A stretch of 64,000 bases of DNA from an uncultured Eubacteriales bacterium (GCA_934447715.1 CAKSER010000004.1:42769-106768); one strand, 5' to 3'; counted from the first letter of the stretch, positions 7,787 to 17,526 are shown. Notes: generated by a model from the letters alone, not told the origin. Made by a program: numbers and translations.

Positions 7787-9047
7787 ATTCATCAACTTCA
7801 TCATGGGCTACTGTAAGGTCGATTGCGCGCCTCATTTTGCAAAGCAGGCGCTTAATCTCATGCTGCAGAACGAGATCGACTACTGGGACATGAAAAGAAG
7901 CGAAAGCGGCGGTCTTGAATTCTTCATTTTAAATCGGGAGCTCAAGCGTCTGCTTTCTGCTGCCGGAAACGGTGCAGCCTGCTTTAAAAAAATCGATGAA
8001 AAGGGGCTTTTCAGCATTCTTAAAAGATACAGAAAAAGGATCGGAATTCCGATCGGGCTCTGTATTTTTACGGCAATCCTCTGGTCGTCGACGCTTTTTG
8101 TCTGGGACATACGCGTTTCGGGAAACAGGACGGTTACCGACTCCGAAATTGTAAAGAAGCTCGATTCGCTCGGCTGCTCAATCGGCTCATTTATTCCCGA
8201 CATCAATTTCTATTCACTCTGCAACAGATATGTAATGGAAAACCAAAATATTGCCTGGATAGCGGTCAACATCGACGGAACGACGGCAGAGGTTCGTGTT
8301 ATCGAGGCTGACATTCCGGAAAGTGAGGAGGAAAACCACGGCACCCCGACAAATATCGTCGCCGCAAGAGACGGATTTATTGTTAGGATCGAGCTTGAGG
8401 AGGGAATGGCTGTTGTAAAGCAGGGGCAGACGGTGAAGGAAGGAGAGCTTCTTGTAAGCGGAATAAATGATGTCGAATATTACAGCAGGAAATTCAAGCT
8501 TGTCCATTCAAAAGCAAGGGTCATGGCAGAAACGCATCGCACGCTTGAAATTTCGGTTCCGCTTGTAACAGAACAAAAGGCTGCGACAGGCAGAAGCTTT
8601 GAAGAAAAAGCTGTCAGGGTTTTCGGAAAAACAATTAATATAGGAGAAAAAGTTTCCGAAAACAGTAGCATTTTAAAGGATAACTGTGATATAATAGAAA
8701 ATGAGAAAAGAGTGATTCTGTTTGAAAATGATCTGAAGCTTTTCGGAAAGCCGGTAATCAGCAGCATAACTCTTCCGATTTATGTTCTTTCTTCATCATA
8801 TAACGAATTCGAAAGCAAAGAGAAGATCATAACAAAGGAGGAGGCTGAGGCAATCTGCTATAAGCTTCTTGCAAACAAAATGAAAGACGAGCTCGGCGAT
8901 GCGGAAATACTTACAAGAGATGTAAAGGTCTTTTACGATACCGACGAAAACGGAGCGGAATCGGTAAGGCTTGTCTGCGAGCTTGATCTTATAGAGGATA
9001 TTGCAAAGCAATCTGTAATTGGAATTAAAGGATCGCAAAATGATTGA
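7773..9047 (+). CDS. yqfD: Sporulation protein YqfD
   Basis: The 424-residue protein has one membrane helix near residues 90-110 (IGIPIGLCIFTAILWSSTLFVW). It is followed by the family's external part beginning WDIRVSGNRTVTDSEIVKKLDSLGC, a POTRA-like fold, then ENQNIAWIAVNIDGTTAEVRVIE, all typical of YqfD. It is expected in the mother-cell membrane during sporulation; its precise role is unknown. It overlaps yqfC by 14 bp and phoH by 8 bp, so the three are translated from one message. Confidence 0.9.
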   Translation: MLIFKFINFIMGYCKVDCAPHFAKQALNLMLQNEIDYWDMKRSESGGLEFFILNRELKRLLSAAGNGAACFKKIDEKGLFSILKRYRKRIGIPIGLCIFTAILWSSTLFVWDIRVSGNRTVTDSEIVKKLDSLGCSIGSFIPDINFYSLCNRYVMENQNIAWIAVNIDGTTAEVRVIEADIPESEEENHGTPTNIVAARDGFIVRIELEEGMAVVKQGQTVKEGELLVSGINDVEYYSRKFKLVHSKARVMAETHRTLEISVPLVTEQKAATGRSFEEKAVRVFGKTINIGEKVSENSSILKDNCDIIENEKRVILFENDLKLFGKPVISSITLPIYVLSSSYNEFESKEKIITKEEAEAICYKLLANKMKDELGDAEILTRDVKVFYDTDENGAESVRLVCELDLIEDIAKQSVIGIKGSQND

Positions 9048-10083
9048 ACGCACTGTAACGACATCGAGCATCGAGCAGACCGGTGCAATATTCGGCAGCT
9101 TTGATGCGAACATCAGAATAATCGAAAACGCCTACGGCGTAACGGTCGTAAACCGGGAATCCGACATTTCGGCAGGAAACGCCATCGTCATTTCCGGTTC
9201 TGACAAGGAAAGCGTCGAAAAGGCGGAGGCGGTCATTTCGTATCTTAAAAACATGGCATCCCTCGGCACCCCGATAGGAGAGCAGAATGTCGAATATGTC
9301 ATCGGAATGATCAACGACGGAAAAAGGGACGAGCTTGATGAGCTTGACGATTCCTGCATCTGCATCACGATGCGCGGAAAGCCGATCAAGGCAAAGACCG
9401 TCGGACAGAGAAAATATGTCGACTCGATAAAGAACAACACGGTTGTCCTCGGCGTCGGCCCTGCCGGAACCGGAAAGACCTTTCTTGCCGTCGCAATGGC
9501 GGTAAAGGCTCTTCGGGCAAAGGAGGTCTCAAGGATAATCCTTACAAGACCGGCAGTCGAGGCAGGAGAAAGCCTCGGATTTCTTCCCGGCGACCTTCAG
9601 AGCAAAATCGACCCGTATCTGCGCCCTCTTTACGATTCTCTTTATGAGATGATGGGTCCGGAAAACTACCAGAGGCAGGTGGAAAAGGGAGTTATCGAGA
9701 TAGCTCCTCTTGCCTATATGAGAGGCAGAACGCTTGACGATTCGTTCATAATTCTTGACGAGGCGCAGAACACCACACCGGAGCAGATGAAAATGTTCCT
9801 TACAAGACTGGGGTTCAACTCAAAGGCAGTGGTCACAGGCGACATTACGCAGACCGATCTGCCGAGGGGAAAGAAATCCGGGCTTATAGAGGCAATGAAC
9901 GTACTTTCCGGGATTGAGGGAATTGCAGTTCACAACCTCACAGACAGAGATGTGGTTCGCCACAGACTCGTTCAGAAGATAATTATGGCTTACGACAAAT
10001 ATGAAAAGGAAAAGGCGGCAAGGAGCGGTCATGAAGCAAGAGAAGGAAAAGACGGTAAAGCACGCTATCTATTCAAAAAATGA
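9040..10083 (+). CDS. phoH: PhoH family ATPase
   Basis: A 347-residue cytoplasmic P-loop ATPase. An N-terminal KH-like part is followed by GQRKYVDSI and Walker A GPAGTGKT (residues 140-147). Next come the family motif RPAVEAGESLGFLPGDLQSKIDPYLRPLYD, Walker B FIILDEAQN and GDITQTDLP. PhoH proteins are linked to RNA metabolism and occur beside ybeY, as here. ATG 9040 has AAAGGA 7 bp upstream; its coding start overlaps yqfD by 8 bp. Confidence 0.93.
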   Translation: MIERTVTTSSIEQTGAIFGSFDANIRIIENAYGVTVVNRESDISAGNAIVISGSDKESVEKAEAVISYLKNMASLGTPIGEQNVEYVIGMINDGKRDELDELDDSCICITMRGKPIKAKTVGQRKYVDSIKNNTVVLGVGPAGTGKTFLAVAMAVKALRAKEVSRIILTRPAVEAGESLGFLPGDLQSKIDPYLRPLYDSLYEMMGPENYQRQVEKGVIEIAPLAYMRGRTLDDSFIILDEAQNTTPEQMKMFLTRLGFNSKAVVTGDITQTDLPRGKKSGLIEAMNVLSGIEGIAVHNLTDRDVVRHRLVQKIIMAYDKYEKEKAARSGHEAREGKDGKARYLFKK

Positions 10084-10531
10084 GCAGGACAAGCTCATAC
10101 TCACCCCAAAGCTGAGGGCTCTTGTAAAGAAGGCAATACGGGCAGCTCTTGACTATGAGCATTTCGACTGCCCTGCGGAGATTTCGGTCACCTTTACCGA
10201 CAACGAAAAGATTCATCTTTTAAACCGCGAATACCGCGGCGTCGACCGACCGACGGATGTTTTGTCCTTCCCTCTTATGGAGGACACCGATAATTATGAA
10301 GCTTTGCAGGACGGCGAGCCGGTTGCGCTCGGGGATATCGTCATCTCGCTTGAAAGAGCCGACGAGCAGGCAAAGGAGTTCGGTCACAGCCTCGAAAGAG
10401 AGGTTGCCTTCCTTGCCGTCCACTCTGTTCTGCACCTTTTAGGCTACGATCACGAGACATCAAAGGAGGACGAAAAAGACATGTTCGAAAGACAGGGAAA
10501 AATCCTTGAAACGATAGGGCTTACAAGATAA
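10031..10531 (+). CDS. ybeY: Endoribonuclease YbeY (rRNA maturation)
   Basis: A 166-residue metalloprotein. The zinc-binding motif of the family, HSVLHLLGYDHE, is intact with three His ligands, and DRPTDVLSFPL precedes it. YbeY trims and checks 16S rRNA. ATG 10031 has AAGGAG 5 bp upstream and lies 53 bp inside phoH, an unusually long overlap that suggests coupled translation. In many Firmicutes yqfF, dgkA and cdd lie in this run; they are absent here. Confidence 0.93.
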   Translation: MKQEKEKTVKHAIYSKNEQDKLILTPKLRALVKKAIRAALDYEHFDCPAEISVTFTDNEKIHLLNREYRGVDRPTDVLSFPLMEDTDNYEALQDGEPVALGDIVISLERADEQAKEFGHSLEREVAFLAVHSVLHLLGYDHETSKEDEKDMFERQGKILETIGLTR

Positions 10532-10625
10532 ATCGGAACAGACCGGAATAAACAAAAAGACGTAAAACATAAAAAGAGCTGTTTTCGGGCGGAAGACAGC
10601 AGAAAAAAGAAAGGATGGCTTTTGG

Positions 10626-10643
10626 GCTTAGGATATCCTCAGC
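10626..10643. repeat. 18-bp near-palindrome, copy 1
   Basis: GCTTAGGATATCCTCAGC lies in the 135-bp gap between ybeY and era. It differs in one base from the perfect palindrome at 21375-21392. It has no T-run after it. A binding site or a repeat relic are both possible. Confidence 0.5.
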
Positions 10644-10666
10644 TTGAGCACAAATAAAGATATAAT

Positions 10667-11557
10667 ATGAAAACAGGATTCATTGCCATAATCGGACGGC
10701 CCAATGTGGGCAAATCCACACTTTTAAACGCGCTGCTTGGCGAAAAGGTCGCGATTGTTTCAAACAAGCCGCAGACGACGAGAACAAGAATTACCGGAAT
10801 TCTTACAAAGGGAGAAAACCAGTACGTTTTCCTTGACACACCGGGAATCCATACGCCGCACAACAAGCTCGGACAGTACATGGCAAAGGCGATATCGACA
10901 ACAATTGCGGATGTTGATTCTGCAATCCTTGTAGTCGAGGCAGGACACAAGCCGGGCGATGTTGAACTGTCCGCGATCCAGCGCGTAAAGGACAGAAAGC
11001 TACCCTGCTTACTGGTTATCAACAAGATCGACGCGGTAAACGGCGAGCAGGTCGGTCAGACAATCGAATTTTACAAGGATCTTTATGACTTTTCCTCGAT
11101 TATTCCGATCAGCGCGCTGAAAAACAAGGGTGTTGACATTGTTCTTGACGAATGCGGTCAGTTCATGAAGGACGGCGAGTGGCACTTCGACGAGGACGAG
11201 CTTACAGATCAGCCGGAAAGGCAGATTGCAGCCGAGATAATCAGAGAAAAGATTCTGCGCACAATGAACGACGAGATTCCTCACGGAATTGCGGTCACGA
11301 TCGAGCAGTTTGACGAAAGCCCGAAGCTTCTTTCGATATATGCAACAATCTACTGCGAAAGAGAATCCCACAAGAGGATCATCATCGGAAAGCAGGGTGC
11401 GATGCTGAAACGGATCGGCTCGTATGCAAGAGAGGACATGGAGGCGTTTTTCGGAATCAAGGTCTATTTAAACCTCTGGGTCAAGGTAAAGGAAAACTGG
11501 AGAGAAAACGAAATGACCATGCACAACCTCGGCTTTAACCAGAAGGATCTTACTTAA
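10667..11557 (+). CDS. era: GTPase Era
   Basis: A 296-residue ribosome-assembly GTPase. G1 is GRPNVGKS (residues 10-17), G2 lies in TTRTRITG, G3 is DTPG, G4 is NKID and G5 is SALK. The C-terminal KH domain that binds the 3' end of 16S rRNA shows IIGKQGAMLKRIG. Length is standard. The ribosome site is weak (only TAAAGA upstream). It is followed at once by recO, the usual Firmicute pair. Confidence 0.97.
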   Translation: MKTGFIAIIGRPNVGKSTLLNALLGEKVAIVSNKPQTTRTRITGILTKGENQYVFLDTPGIHTPHNKLGQYMAKAISTTIADVDSAILVVEAGHKPGDVELSAIQRVKDRKLPCLLVINKIDAVNGEQVGQTIEFYKDLYDFSSIIPISALKNKGVDIVLDECGQFMKDGEWHFDEDELTDQPERQIAAEIIREKILRTMNDEIPHGIAVTIEQFDESPKLLSIYATIYCERESHKRIIIGKQGAMLKRIGSYAREDMEAFFGIKVYLNLWVKVKENWRENEMTMHNLGFNQKDLT

Positions 11558-11558
11558 A

Positions 11559-12347
11559 ATGCTGCAGTCAATCCCGGGTCTTGTAATAGGAGAATCGGTC
11601 TACGGAGAGGGGCTTATCTGCCTTACGGTTCTTACCGCGAAAAAAGGAAAGATCACGGTATTTACAAAATATTCGAAAAGCTCAAAATCAAAGAATCTTG
11701 CGGCGGCTCAGCTTCTCTGCTACAGCGAATTTGTCCTTTACGAAAAGAAGGATGTATACTGGCTTAAGGAAGCGTCTATTATCGAGTTTTTCTTCAATAT
11801 CCGAAAGGATATCGGCTCGAACCTGTTTGCGTACTATATTATTGATGTCGCAAGGGCGGTTTGCGTGGAAAACTCGGACGAAAGCGAAATGCTTTCACTT
11901 ACATTAAACACGCTTTATATGATATCAAAGGAAAACAAAAAAAAGTCTGACAGGCTGATCCGCGCCGCATTCGAAATCAGATGCGCGGTGATCTGCGGCT
12001 TTACGCCCGAGCTTTCCGGGTGCGCCGACTGCGGCAGAACCGACTTTTCGGGCTCACGGCTGTATCTTGATATCATGAACGGCGTTTTAAGATGCTCGGG
12101 TTGCCTTGACAAGGCGCAGGATACACCGGAAAAATACGACACAGGAACATCGACCCTGCTGCTTGCTGTCGAGCCGGAGGTACTTGAGGCTTTAAGATAT
12201 GTTACAGGCTGCGACCCGAAAAGAATCTTCTCCTTTTCGCTTTCCGAAAAGGCAGAGGCAGAGCTTTCGGTAATTGCCGAAAAATATCTTTTAAATCACC
12301 TTGAAAGAGGCTTTGAATCACTTAATATATACAAAACAATAGGATAA
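11559..12347 (+). CDS. recO: DNA repair protein RecO
   Basis: A 262-residue recombination mediator that helps load RecA onto single strands in the RecFOR pathway. It has the N-terminal OB-fold part (GLVIGESVYGEGLICLTVLTAKKGK). The zinc knuckle is complete: C155-x2-C158 (CADC) and C179-x2-C182 (CSGC). ATG 11559 is 1 bp after the era stop, with AAGGAT inside the end of era as ribosome site. Confidence 0.92.
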   Translation: MLQSIPGLVIGESVYGEGLICLTVLTAKKGKITVFTKYSKSSKSKNLAAAQLLCYSEFVLYEKKDVYWLKEASIIEFFFNIRKDIGSNLFAYYIIDVARAVCVENSDESEMLSLTLNTLYMISKENKKKSDRLIRAAFEIRCAVICGFTPELSGCADCGRTDFSGSRLYLDIMNGVLRCSGCLDKAQDTPEKYDTGTSTLLLAVEPEVLEALRYVTGCDPKRIFSFSLSEKAEAELSVIAEKYLLNHLERGFESLNIYKTIG

Positions 12348-12375
12348 AAACTCCAAAAAAACGGAGATATTGAAA

Positions 12376-14787
12376 TTGGGAAGAACAAACTACGAAAAAG
12401 CGATTTATACGCTTGAATTTGACAAAATACAGGACATGCTTGCCGCGGTCGCCCAGACCGACGGCGCAAAGGCAGAGGCTTTGAGGCTGATGCCGGATTC
12501 CGACGCATATCAGATCAAAAGACGGCTTCAAAAGACAACAGAGGCAAGAAACCTGATTGCGGCAAAGGGAACACCGCCTTTCGGCAGGGTTGTCGACATC
12601 TGTGCGGCAGCCGACCGGGCGGAAAAGGGCGCGGTGCTCAACACAAAGGAGCTTGTCGACACGGCGGAGATCTTCCGTACGGCAAGAGCTCTTCTTGACT
12701 ACTTCAGCACCGCAAAAAAGCCGGAGGACGGGCAAAGCGTTCTTTCGGAGCTCTTTGACATGCTCCACACAGACAGAGCATACGAGGAAAGGATCAGGCA
12801 TGTCATCATAGCAGAGGACATGATTGCCGACGAGGCAAGCCCTGCCCTTGCAGACATACGCCGCAAGATCAAGCAGACCGGCGTAAAGATTAAGGAAACG
12901 CTCCAGAGCTATGTAAGCGGCAGCTATTCGAAGTATCTTCAGGACAACATTGTTACAATGCGCAACGGAAGATATGTAATTCCGGTAAAATCCGAGCACA
13001 AGAGCGAGATCAAGGGACTTGTTCACGACACCTCGGCATCCGGAGCAACCTTTTTCATCGAGCCGATGTCGGTTGTAAACGCCAACAACGAGCTGAAGGC
13101 ACTGTTAAGCAGCGAAACGCATGAAATCGAAAGGATTCTTGCCGAGCTTTCGGCTGACTGCGCCGACAGAGCAGATCTTCTTACTCTCAACTACAGAATA
13201 ATTACCGAAATCGCATTTGTATTTGCAAAGGGCGATCTTTCATACAGAATGAAAGCTACCGAGCCGTATGTAAACGACGAAAAGCGATATATGAATCTTG
13301 TAAAGGCCCGGCATCCGCTGATCGACCAGAGCAAGGTCGTACCGATTTCGGTTTCGCTCGGCGGAGATTTTGACACGGTCGTTATCACGGGACCAAACAC
13401 CGGAGGAAAAACCGTTGCATTAAAGACACTCGGTCTGTTTTCGCTCATGGCGCAGGCAGGGCTTCACATTCCGTGCGACGAGGGCTCGGAGGTCTGCGTT
13501 TTCGACCAGATTCTTTCGGATATCGGCGATGAGCAGAGCATCGAGCAGTCGCTTTCGACATTCTCATCTCACATGGTAAACATCGTTGGGATTCTTGACT
13601 GCATAACAGACCGCTCTCTTGTCCTTTTTGACGAGCTCGGCGCGGGAACCGACCCGACCGAGGGAGCCTCGCTTGCAATCTCGATTATCGAAAGGGTAAG
13701 AGAGGTCGGCGCACTCTGCGCTGCGACAACACACTATGCCGAAATGAAGGCATATGCGCTCGAAACAGACGGGGTAATCAACGCCTCCTGTGAGTTCGAT
13801 GTGGAAACTCTTAAGCCGACCTACCGGCTTATAATCGGCACTCCCGGCAAATCAAACGCCTTTGCAATCTCACTTAAGCTCGGAATCGACAAGGATATCA
13901 TAAAAAGAGCAAAGGAGCATATCAACTCGGACGACAAGAAGTTCGAATATGTAATCTCCAGACTCGAAAAGAGCCGGATTGACATGGAGCGTCAGAGAGA
14001 TGAGGCAAAAAAGAGCCGGCTTGAATTTGAGGAGTTCCGGAAGGCAGAGGAAAAGAAGCTGAAGGACATGATCGCCTCAAAGGAAAAGGAGCTCGATGCC
14101 GCAACCGAAAAGGCTGCAAGGATGATCGAAAGCGCAAGGGCAACCAGCGACTTTGTCATGGAGCAGCTTGAGGCGGTAAAGAAGAAGCAGAATTCAAAAA
14201 GCTTCGCGACCGAGCTTGACAAGGCAAGGGCAGACATCAGACGCGAGCTGCGCGCCGGAAGGGATGCGGTAAATCCGGTCACCGAAAGAAGCGCCGAGGA
14301 CGAAAACTATGTCCTGCCGAGAGACCTTCGCAGCGGAGACAGGGTTCTGATCATCAATATCGGCAAGGAGGGAGTTCTAATCGACAATCCCTCAAAGGAC
14401 GGAGAGGTAAATGTCCAGTCCGGCATGCTGAAAACCAGAACAAACATCAAGAACCTCAAGCTTATAGAGGAGGCTTCGACGATCACAACCGCGGAGAAAA
14501 AGAATCTGAACGCGTCAAAATACCGTGCGATAGTCAGCCACAATTTCTCTCCGTCGCTTGACCTGCGCGGTCAGACGGGAGACGATGCGTGGTTTACCGT
14601 TGACAAGTACCTCGACGAGGCAAAGATCGCAAAGGCAGGCTCTGTCACGCTGATTCACGGCAAGGGCACCGGAGCGCTCCGCAACTCGCTCTGGAAGCGC
14701 CTTAAAGCCGACCAGAGAGTAAAGAGCTTTCGCGCCGGTCTTTACGGCGAGGGAGACACCGGGGTTACCGTGGTGGAAATAAAGTAA
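12376..14787 (+). CDS. mutS2: Endonuclease MutS2
   Basis: An 803-residue MutS2. It has an N-terminal MutS core and clamp helices, then Walker A GPNTGGKT near residue 339, Walker B LVLFDELGAGTDPTEGASLA, a long charged coiled coil (about 510-650), a KOW-like segment, and a C-terminal Smr nuclease domain with LDLRGQTGDDAW near 728 and LIHGKGTGALR. MutS2 acts on recombination intermediates and, in Bacillus, on stalled ribosomes. TTG 12376 is preferred because GGAG lies 9 bp upstream; another TTG at 12370 is too close to that site. It is probably transcribed with recO, 28 bp upstream. Confidence 0.95.
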   Translation: MGRTNYEKAIYTLEFDKIQDMLAAVAQTDGAKAEALRLMPDSDAYQIKRRLQKTTEARNLIAAKGTPPFGRVVDICAAADRAEKGAVLNTKELVDTAEIFRTARALLDYFSTAKKPEDGQSVLSELFDMLHTDRAYEERIRHVIIAEDMIADEASPALADIRRKIKQTGVKIKETLQSYVSGSYSKYLQDNIVTMRNGRYVIPVKSEHKSEIKGLVHDTSASGATFFIEPMSVVNANNELKALLSSETHEIERILAELSADCADRADLLTLNYRIITEIAFVFAKGDLSYRMKATEPYVNDEKRYMNLVKARHPLIDQSKVVPISVSLGGDFDTVVITGPNTGGKTVALKTLGLFSLMAQAGLHIPCDEGSEVCVFDQILSDIGDEQSIEQSLSTFSSHMVNIVGILDCITDRSLVLFDELGAGTDPTEGASLAISIIERVREVGALCAATTHYAEMKAYALETDGVINASCEFDVETLKPTYRLIIGTPGKSNAFAISLKLGIDKDIIKRAKEHINSDDKKFEYVISRLEKSRIDMERQRDEAKKSRLEFEEFRKAEEKKLKDMIASKEKELDAATEKAARMIESARATSDFVMEQLEAVKKKQNSKSFATELDKARADIRRELRAGRDAVNPVTERSAEDENYVLPRDLRSGDRVLIINIGKEGVLIDNPSKDGEVNVQSGMLKTRTNIKNLKLIEEASTITTAEKKNLNASKYRAIVSHNFSPSLDLRGQTGDDAWFTVDKYLDEAKIAKAGSVTLIHGKGTGALRNSLWKRLKADQRVKSFRAGLYGEGDTGVTVVEIK

Positions 14788-14842
14788 AAGTAAAATTAAA
14801 ATTAAAATTATATTATGATAAATTGATAACGGAGGCAACAAA

Positions 14843-16309
14843 ATGAAATATCTTGCAATCGACCTCGGAGCATCGAGCGGAAGAGGCATTATCGGCGAGT
14901 TTAACGGAGACAAGCTGTCGCTAAGAGAAATTCACCGTTTTTCAAACGATCCGGTGACCTTAAACGGCTCGCTTCATTGGGATATTCTTCGTATCCTGTT
15001 TGAAATCAAGAACGCAATCGGAAAGTGCGCAATATCGGATGATGCCGACACAAGCAGCATTGCAATCGACACATGGGGTGTTGACTATGGCCTACTTGAC
15101 AAAAACGGCAGACTGCTCGGAAATCCGTATCACTACCGCAATGACCGCACCGAGGGAATTCAGGAAAAGGTGTTCGATATAGTTCCCGGCAAGGAGGTAT
15201 ATTCAAGAACCGGAATTCAGTTCATGAATTTCAATACCCTTTTCCAGCTTCGTGCAGAGCTGCTCGAAAACCCAAAGGCGTTTGATCAGGCAGACAAGCT
15301 GCTTTTCACCCCGGATCTGCTCGGCTATTTCCTTACCGGAGAAAAGCAGACGGAGTACACAATCGCATCGACAGGTGCGCTTCTTAACGCAAAGACAAGA
15401 GACTGGGATTTTGAGCTGATGAAGAAACTCGGCATTCCCGAAAGAATCTTTACCGATATTTCGATGCCCGGCTCTGTTGTCGGAAGCATCCTCCCCTCTA
15501 TTACCGAGGAGTACGGCGGAAAGTTCAAGGCGAAGGTTGTCCACGCGGCAGCTCACGACACCGCAAGCGCGGTTGTCGCCGTCCCTGCGGAAAAGGATGA
15601 CTTCGTTTACATAAGCTCCGGAACCTGGTCGCTTATGGGCACAGAACTCGACGAACCGAACACCTCCGAAAAATCCTTTGAATATGCCTTTACAAACGAG
15701 GGCGGATACGGCAGAAAGATCAGATATTTAAAGAACATCATGGGACTGTGGCTCGAGCAGGAATCAAGACGCCAGTGGGCAAGAGAGGGAACAAAGGTTT
15801 CCTACGACGAGCTTTCCGACATGGCAATGAGCTCAAAGCCGCTTCAGTGCCTCATCAACCCTGCCGACCAGATATTCTCCGCTCCCGGAAACATGCCGAA
15901 GCGCATAGCCGACTATTGCCGCAATTCCGGACAGCATGTGCCGGAAAACATGGGCGAGATCGTCCGCTGCATCTTCGACAGCCTTGCAATGATGTACCGC
16001 CACACAGCAGAGCAGATTGACGCAGTCAAGGGACACCGCACTCCGTTTATCAATATCGTCGGCGGAGGAACAAAGGAAAAGCCGCTCTGCCAGCTTGCAG
16101 CAGATGCCTGCGGACGCCCGGTTATCGCCGGTCCGACAGAGGCAACCGCAATCGGAAACATTGCAGTTCAGGCAATCGCAAACGGCGAGATCAAGGATCT
16201 TTCCGAGGCTCGTCAGGTCGTTCGCCGCTCGTTCGACGTTGCGGAATACGAGCCGAAGGACACCGAAATGTGGGATGAGGCTTACGAAAGATTCCTCAAG
16301 CTGTTCTGA
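14843..16309 (+). CDS. rhaB: Rhamnulokinase
   Basis: A 488-residue FGGY-family sugar kinase that phosphorylates L-rhamnulose at C1. RhaB-like features are the start LAIDLGASSGRGIIGEF, SLHWDILRI, IDTWGVDYGLLD, the catalytic-region HDTASAVVAVP and GGGTKEKPLCQLAADACGRPV followed by EATAIGN. GGAGG precedes ATG 14843 by 7 bp. No rhaA or rhaD lies beside it, so the rest of the rhamnose route must be elsewhere; a strong terminator closes it as a single gene. Confidence 0.92.
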   Translation: MKYLAIDLGASSGRGIIGEFNGDKLSLREIHRFSNDPVTLNGSLHWDILRILFEIKNAIGKCAISDDADTSSIAIDTWGVDYGLLDKNGRLLGNPYHYRNDRTEGIQEKVFDIVPGKEVYSRTGIQFMNFNTLFQLRAELLENPKAFDQADKLLFTPDLLGYFLTGEKQTEYTIASTGALLNAKTRDWDFELMKKLGIPERIFTDISMPGSVVGSILPSITEEYGGKFKAKVVHAAAHDTASAVVAVPAEKDDFVYISSGTWSLMGTELDEPNTSEKSFEYAFTNEGGYGRKIRYLKNIMGLWLEQESRRQWAREGTKVSYDELSDMAMSSKPLQCLINPADQIFSAPGNMPKRIADYCRNSGQHVPENMGEIVRCIFDSLAMMYRHTAEQIDAVKGHRTPFINIVGGGTKEKPLCQLAADACGRPVIAGPTEATAIGNIAVQAIANGEIKDLSEARQVVRRSFDVAEYEPKDTEMWDEAYERFLKLF

Positions 16310-16353
16310 TTTCTTTGCCGGCTTTCAAATTCCAAGCTGACCGGATATAAAGC

Positions 16354-16400
16354 AAGCCGGACATACAGTGAAAAATCTGTATGTCCGGCTTTTATTTTTT
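16354..16400 (+). terminator. Terminator after rhaB
   Basis: A perfect 15-bp stem AAGCCGGACATACAG (16354-16368) / CTGTATGTCCGGCTT (16377-16391) with loop TGAAAAAT is followed by TTATTTTTTC. Confidence 0.9.
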
Positions 16401-16496
16401 CTTTCAGCCGCATTTCTGCCGTTCTGCGCAAGCTGTCTTATCTTCCGCCTTGCTTTGCACACCCTCCGGTGCGCTGCTCAGGCCGAGTCTGCGCCT

Positions 16497-16988
16497 TTAA
16501 GTGCCGCTTTCCTTTTCGCCGCTTTTTTCTTTTATGATATCGTCAATAATCCCGGCAGCGTCCTCTATAAACCTGAGGCACGGGCGCTTTTTATAGTACT
16601 CGGCATCTCTTACCGACGGAATCGGAGAATCGTCCGCCTTAAGCCCCACAAGAAGCTCACGGCAGATAATCGTATTGTGCTTTTCCTTAAATTTTGCGGC
16701 GATTTTCTGAACAAGAGCATAATGCCTGCCCTTTGCGTCGATATCGGTATTTGAGGTATAGCCATACAGCAGCCCGACTATCATAAATGCCGCGCTCATC
16801 GAGCCGCAGACCTCCCTCATTCTTCCCATTCCGCCTCCAAACGACGAGGAAAGCTTAAGCGAGGTCTCAAGGTCAAGCCCTGTAACATCACGAAACGCGC
16901 AGAAAACCGACTGTGCGCAGTTATATCCCGAAAGGAACAGGTCGCCTGCCTCCTTTACATGATCGATTTTTTCATCCTTGTCCTTCAT
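16497..16988 (-). CDS. C_GCAxxG_C_C family protein (putative redox protein)
   Basis: This 163-residue protein has the pattern that defines the C_GCAxxG_C_C family: GYNCAQSVFCAF, then SFGGGMGRMREVCGSMSAAFMIVGLLYG, and CRELL further on. Such proteins are often found near redox and selenium or metal genes, and sometimes serve as small cysteine redox proteins; the biochemical role is not settled. No signal peptide is seen. The neighbours give no functional hint. Confidence 0.85.
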   Translation of the reverse strand: MKDKDEKIDHVKEAGDLFLSGYNCAQSVFCAFRDVTGLDLETSLKLSSSFGGGMGRMREVCGSMSAAFMIVGLLYGYTSNTDIDAKGRHYALVQKIAAKFKEKHNTIICRELLVGLKADDSPIPSVRDAEYYKKRPCLRFIEDAAGIIDDIIKEKSGEKESGT

Positions 16989-17031
16989 ATATAAGCCTCT
17001 TCTTTTTTACATCCGGCTTTAATGCCTATTA

Positions 17032-17352
17032 TCAGCCTTTTTGCTTCTTTTTCTGTCCCGTTTTCGGATTCCTTTCAGGCTCTTTTTTCGGTTCCTTCAG
17101 GGAAAGATATTTTCTCTTTGTAGCCTCTCCGCCCCTTAAATGCCTTTCCGCCTTGTTTTTGTCAAGCACCGCCTTGACCGCTGAGAACAGCGGCGGATTT
17201 GTCTTACAGAGCCTTTCGGTAAGGTCCTTATGTACGGTGGATTTGCTGATTCCGAAATACAGAGCGGTCGCGCGGACCGTTGTATTGTTTCTTACCAGAT
17301 AGTCCGCAAGGAGCTCGCATCGCTTACGTCCGTAATCGCTTATCACAATCAT
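17032..17352 (-). CDS. spoIIID: Sporulation transcription regulator SpoIIID
   Basis: A 106-residue mother-cell DNA-binding protein. The helix-turn-helix reads TVRATALYFGISKSTVHKDLTERL and is followed by the family box RHLRGGEATKRKYLSLKE. SpoIIID tunes the sigma-E to sigma-K programme. Bacillus SpoIIID is about 93 residues; here the C-terminus adds a Lys/Pro/Gln-rich tail (KEPKKEPERNPKTGQKKKQKG). ATG 17352 is chosen because GAGGA lies 9 bp upstream; a TTG at 17361 abuts that site. Confidence 0.95.
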   Translation of the reverse strand: MIVISDYGRKRCELLADYLVRNNTTVRATALYFGISKSTVHKDLTERLCKTNPPLFSAVKAVLDKNKAERHLRGGEATKRKYLSLKEPKKEPERNPKTGQKKKQKG

Positions 17353-17436
17353 ATGTACCAATCCTCTGTTCGGTTTTAGTACATTCTATGAGAGCAAAGC
17401 CGGCACTATGACGAAAAGCGAAAAAGGAGCCGGATC

Positions 17437-17526
17437 GGCTTGTACACACTCCCTACATAGATCGCTCCACGCGGACTGCCGCTACACGGCATCACGGATT
17501 TCCTCCACGCCGGCTGCGTACAAGCC
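17437..17526 (-). ncRNA. Possible structured RNA (or 40-codon ORF) between purA and spoIIID
   Basis: A 90-bp block is closed by a perfect 9-bp stem GGCTTGTAC (17437-17445) / GTACAAGCC (17518-17526). Inside is a hairpin TGCCG-CTACA-CGGCA (17477-17491) flanked by two copies of CTCCACGC (17465-17472, 17503-17510). On the minus strand GATCCGGCTCCTTTTT follows. The same strand also offers a 40-codon reading frame from a TTG 7 bp after AAGGAG, ending in TAG at 17409-17411. I cannot name an RNA family; the strand is a guess. Confidence 0.35.
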
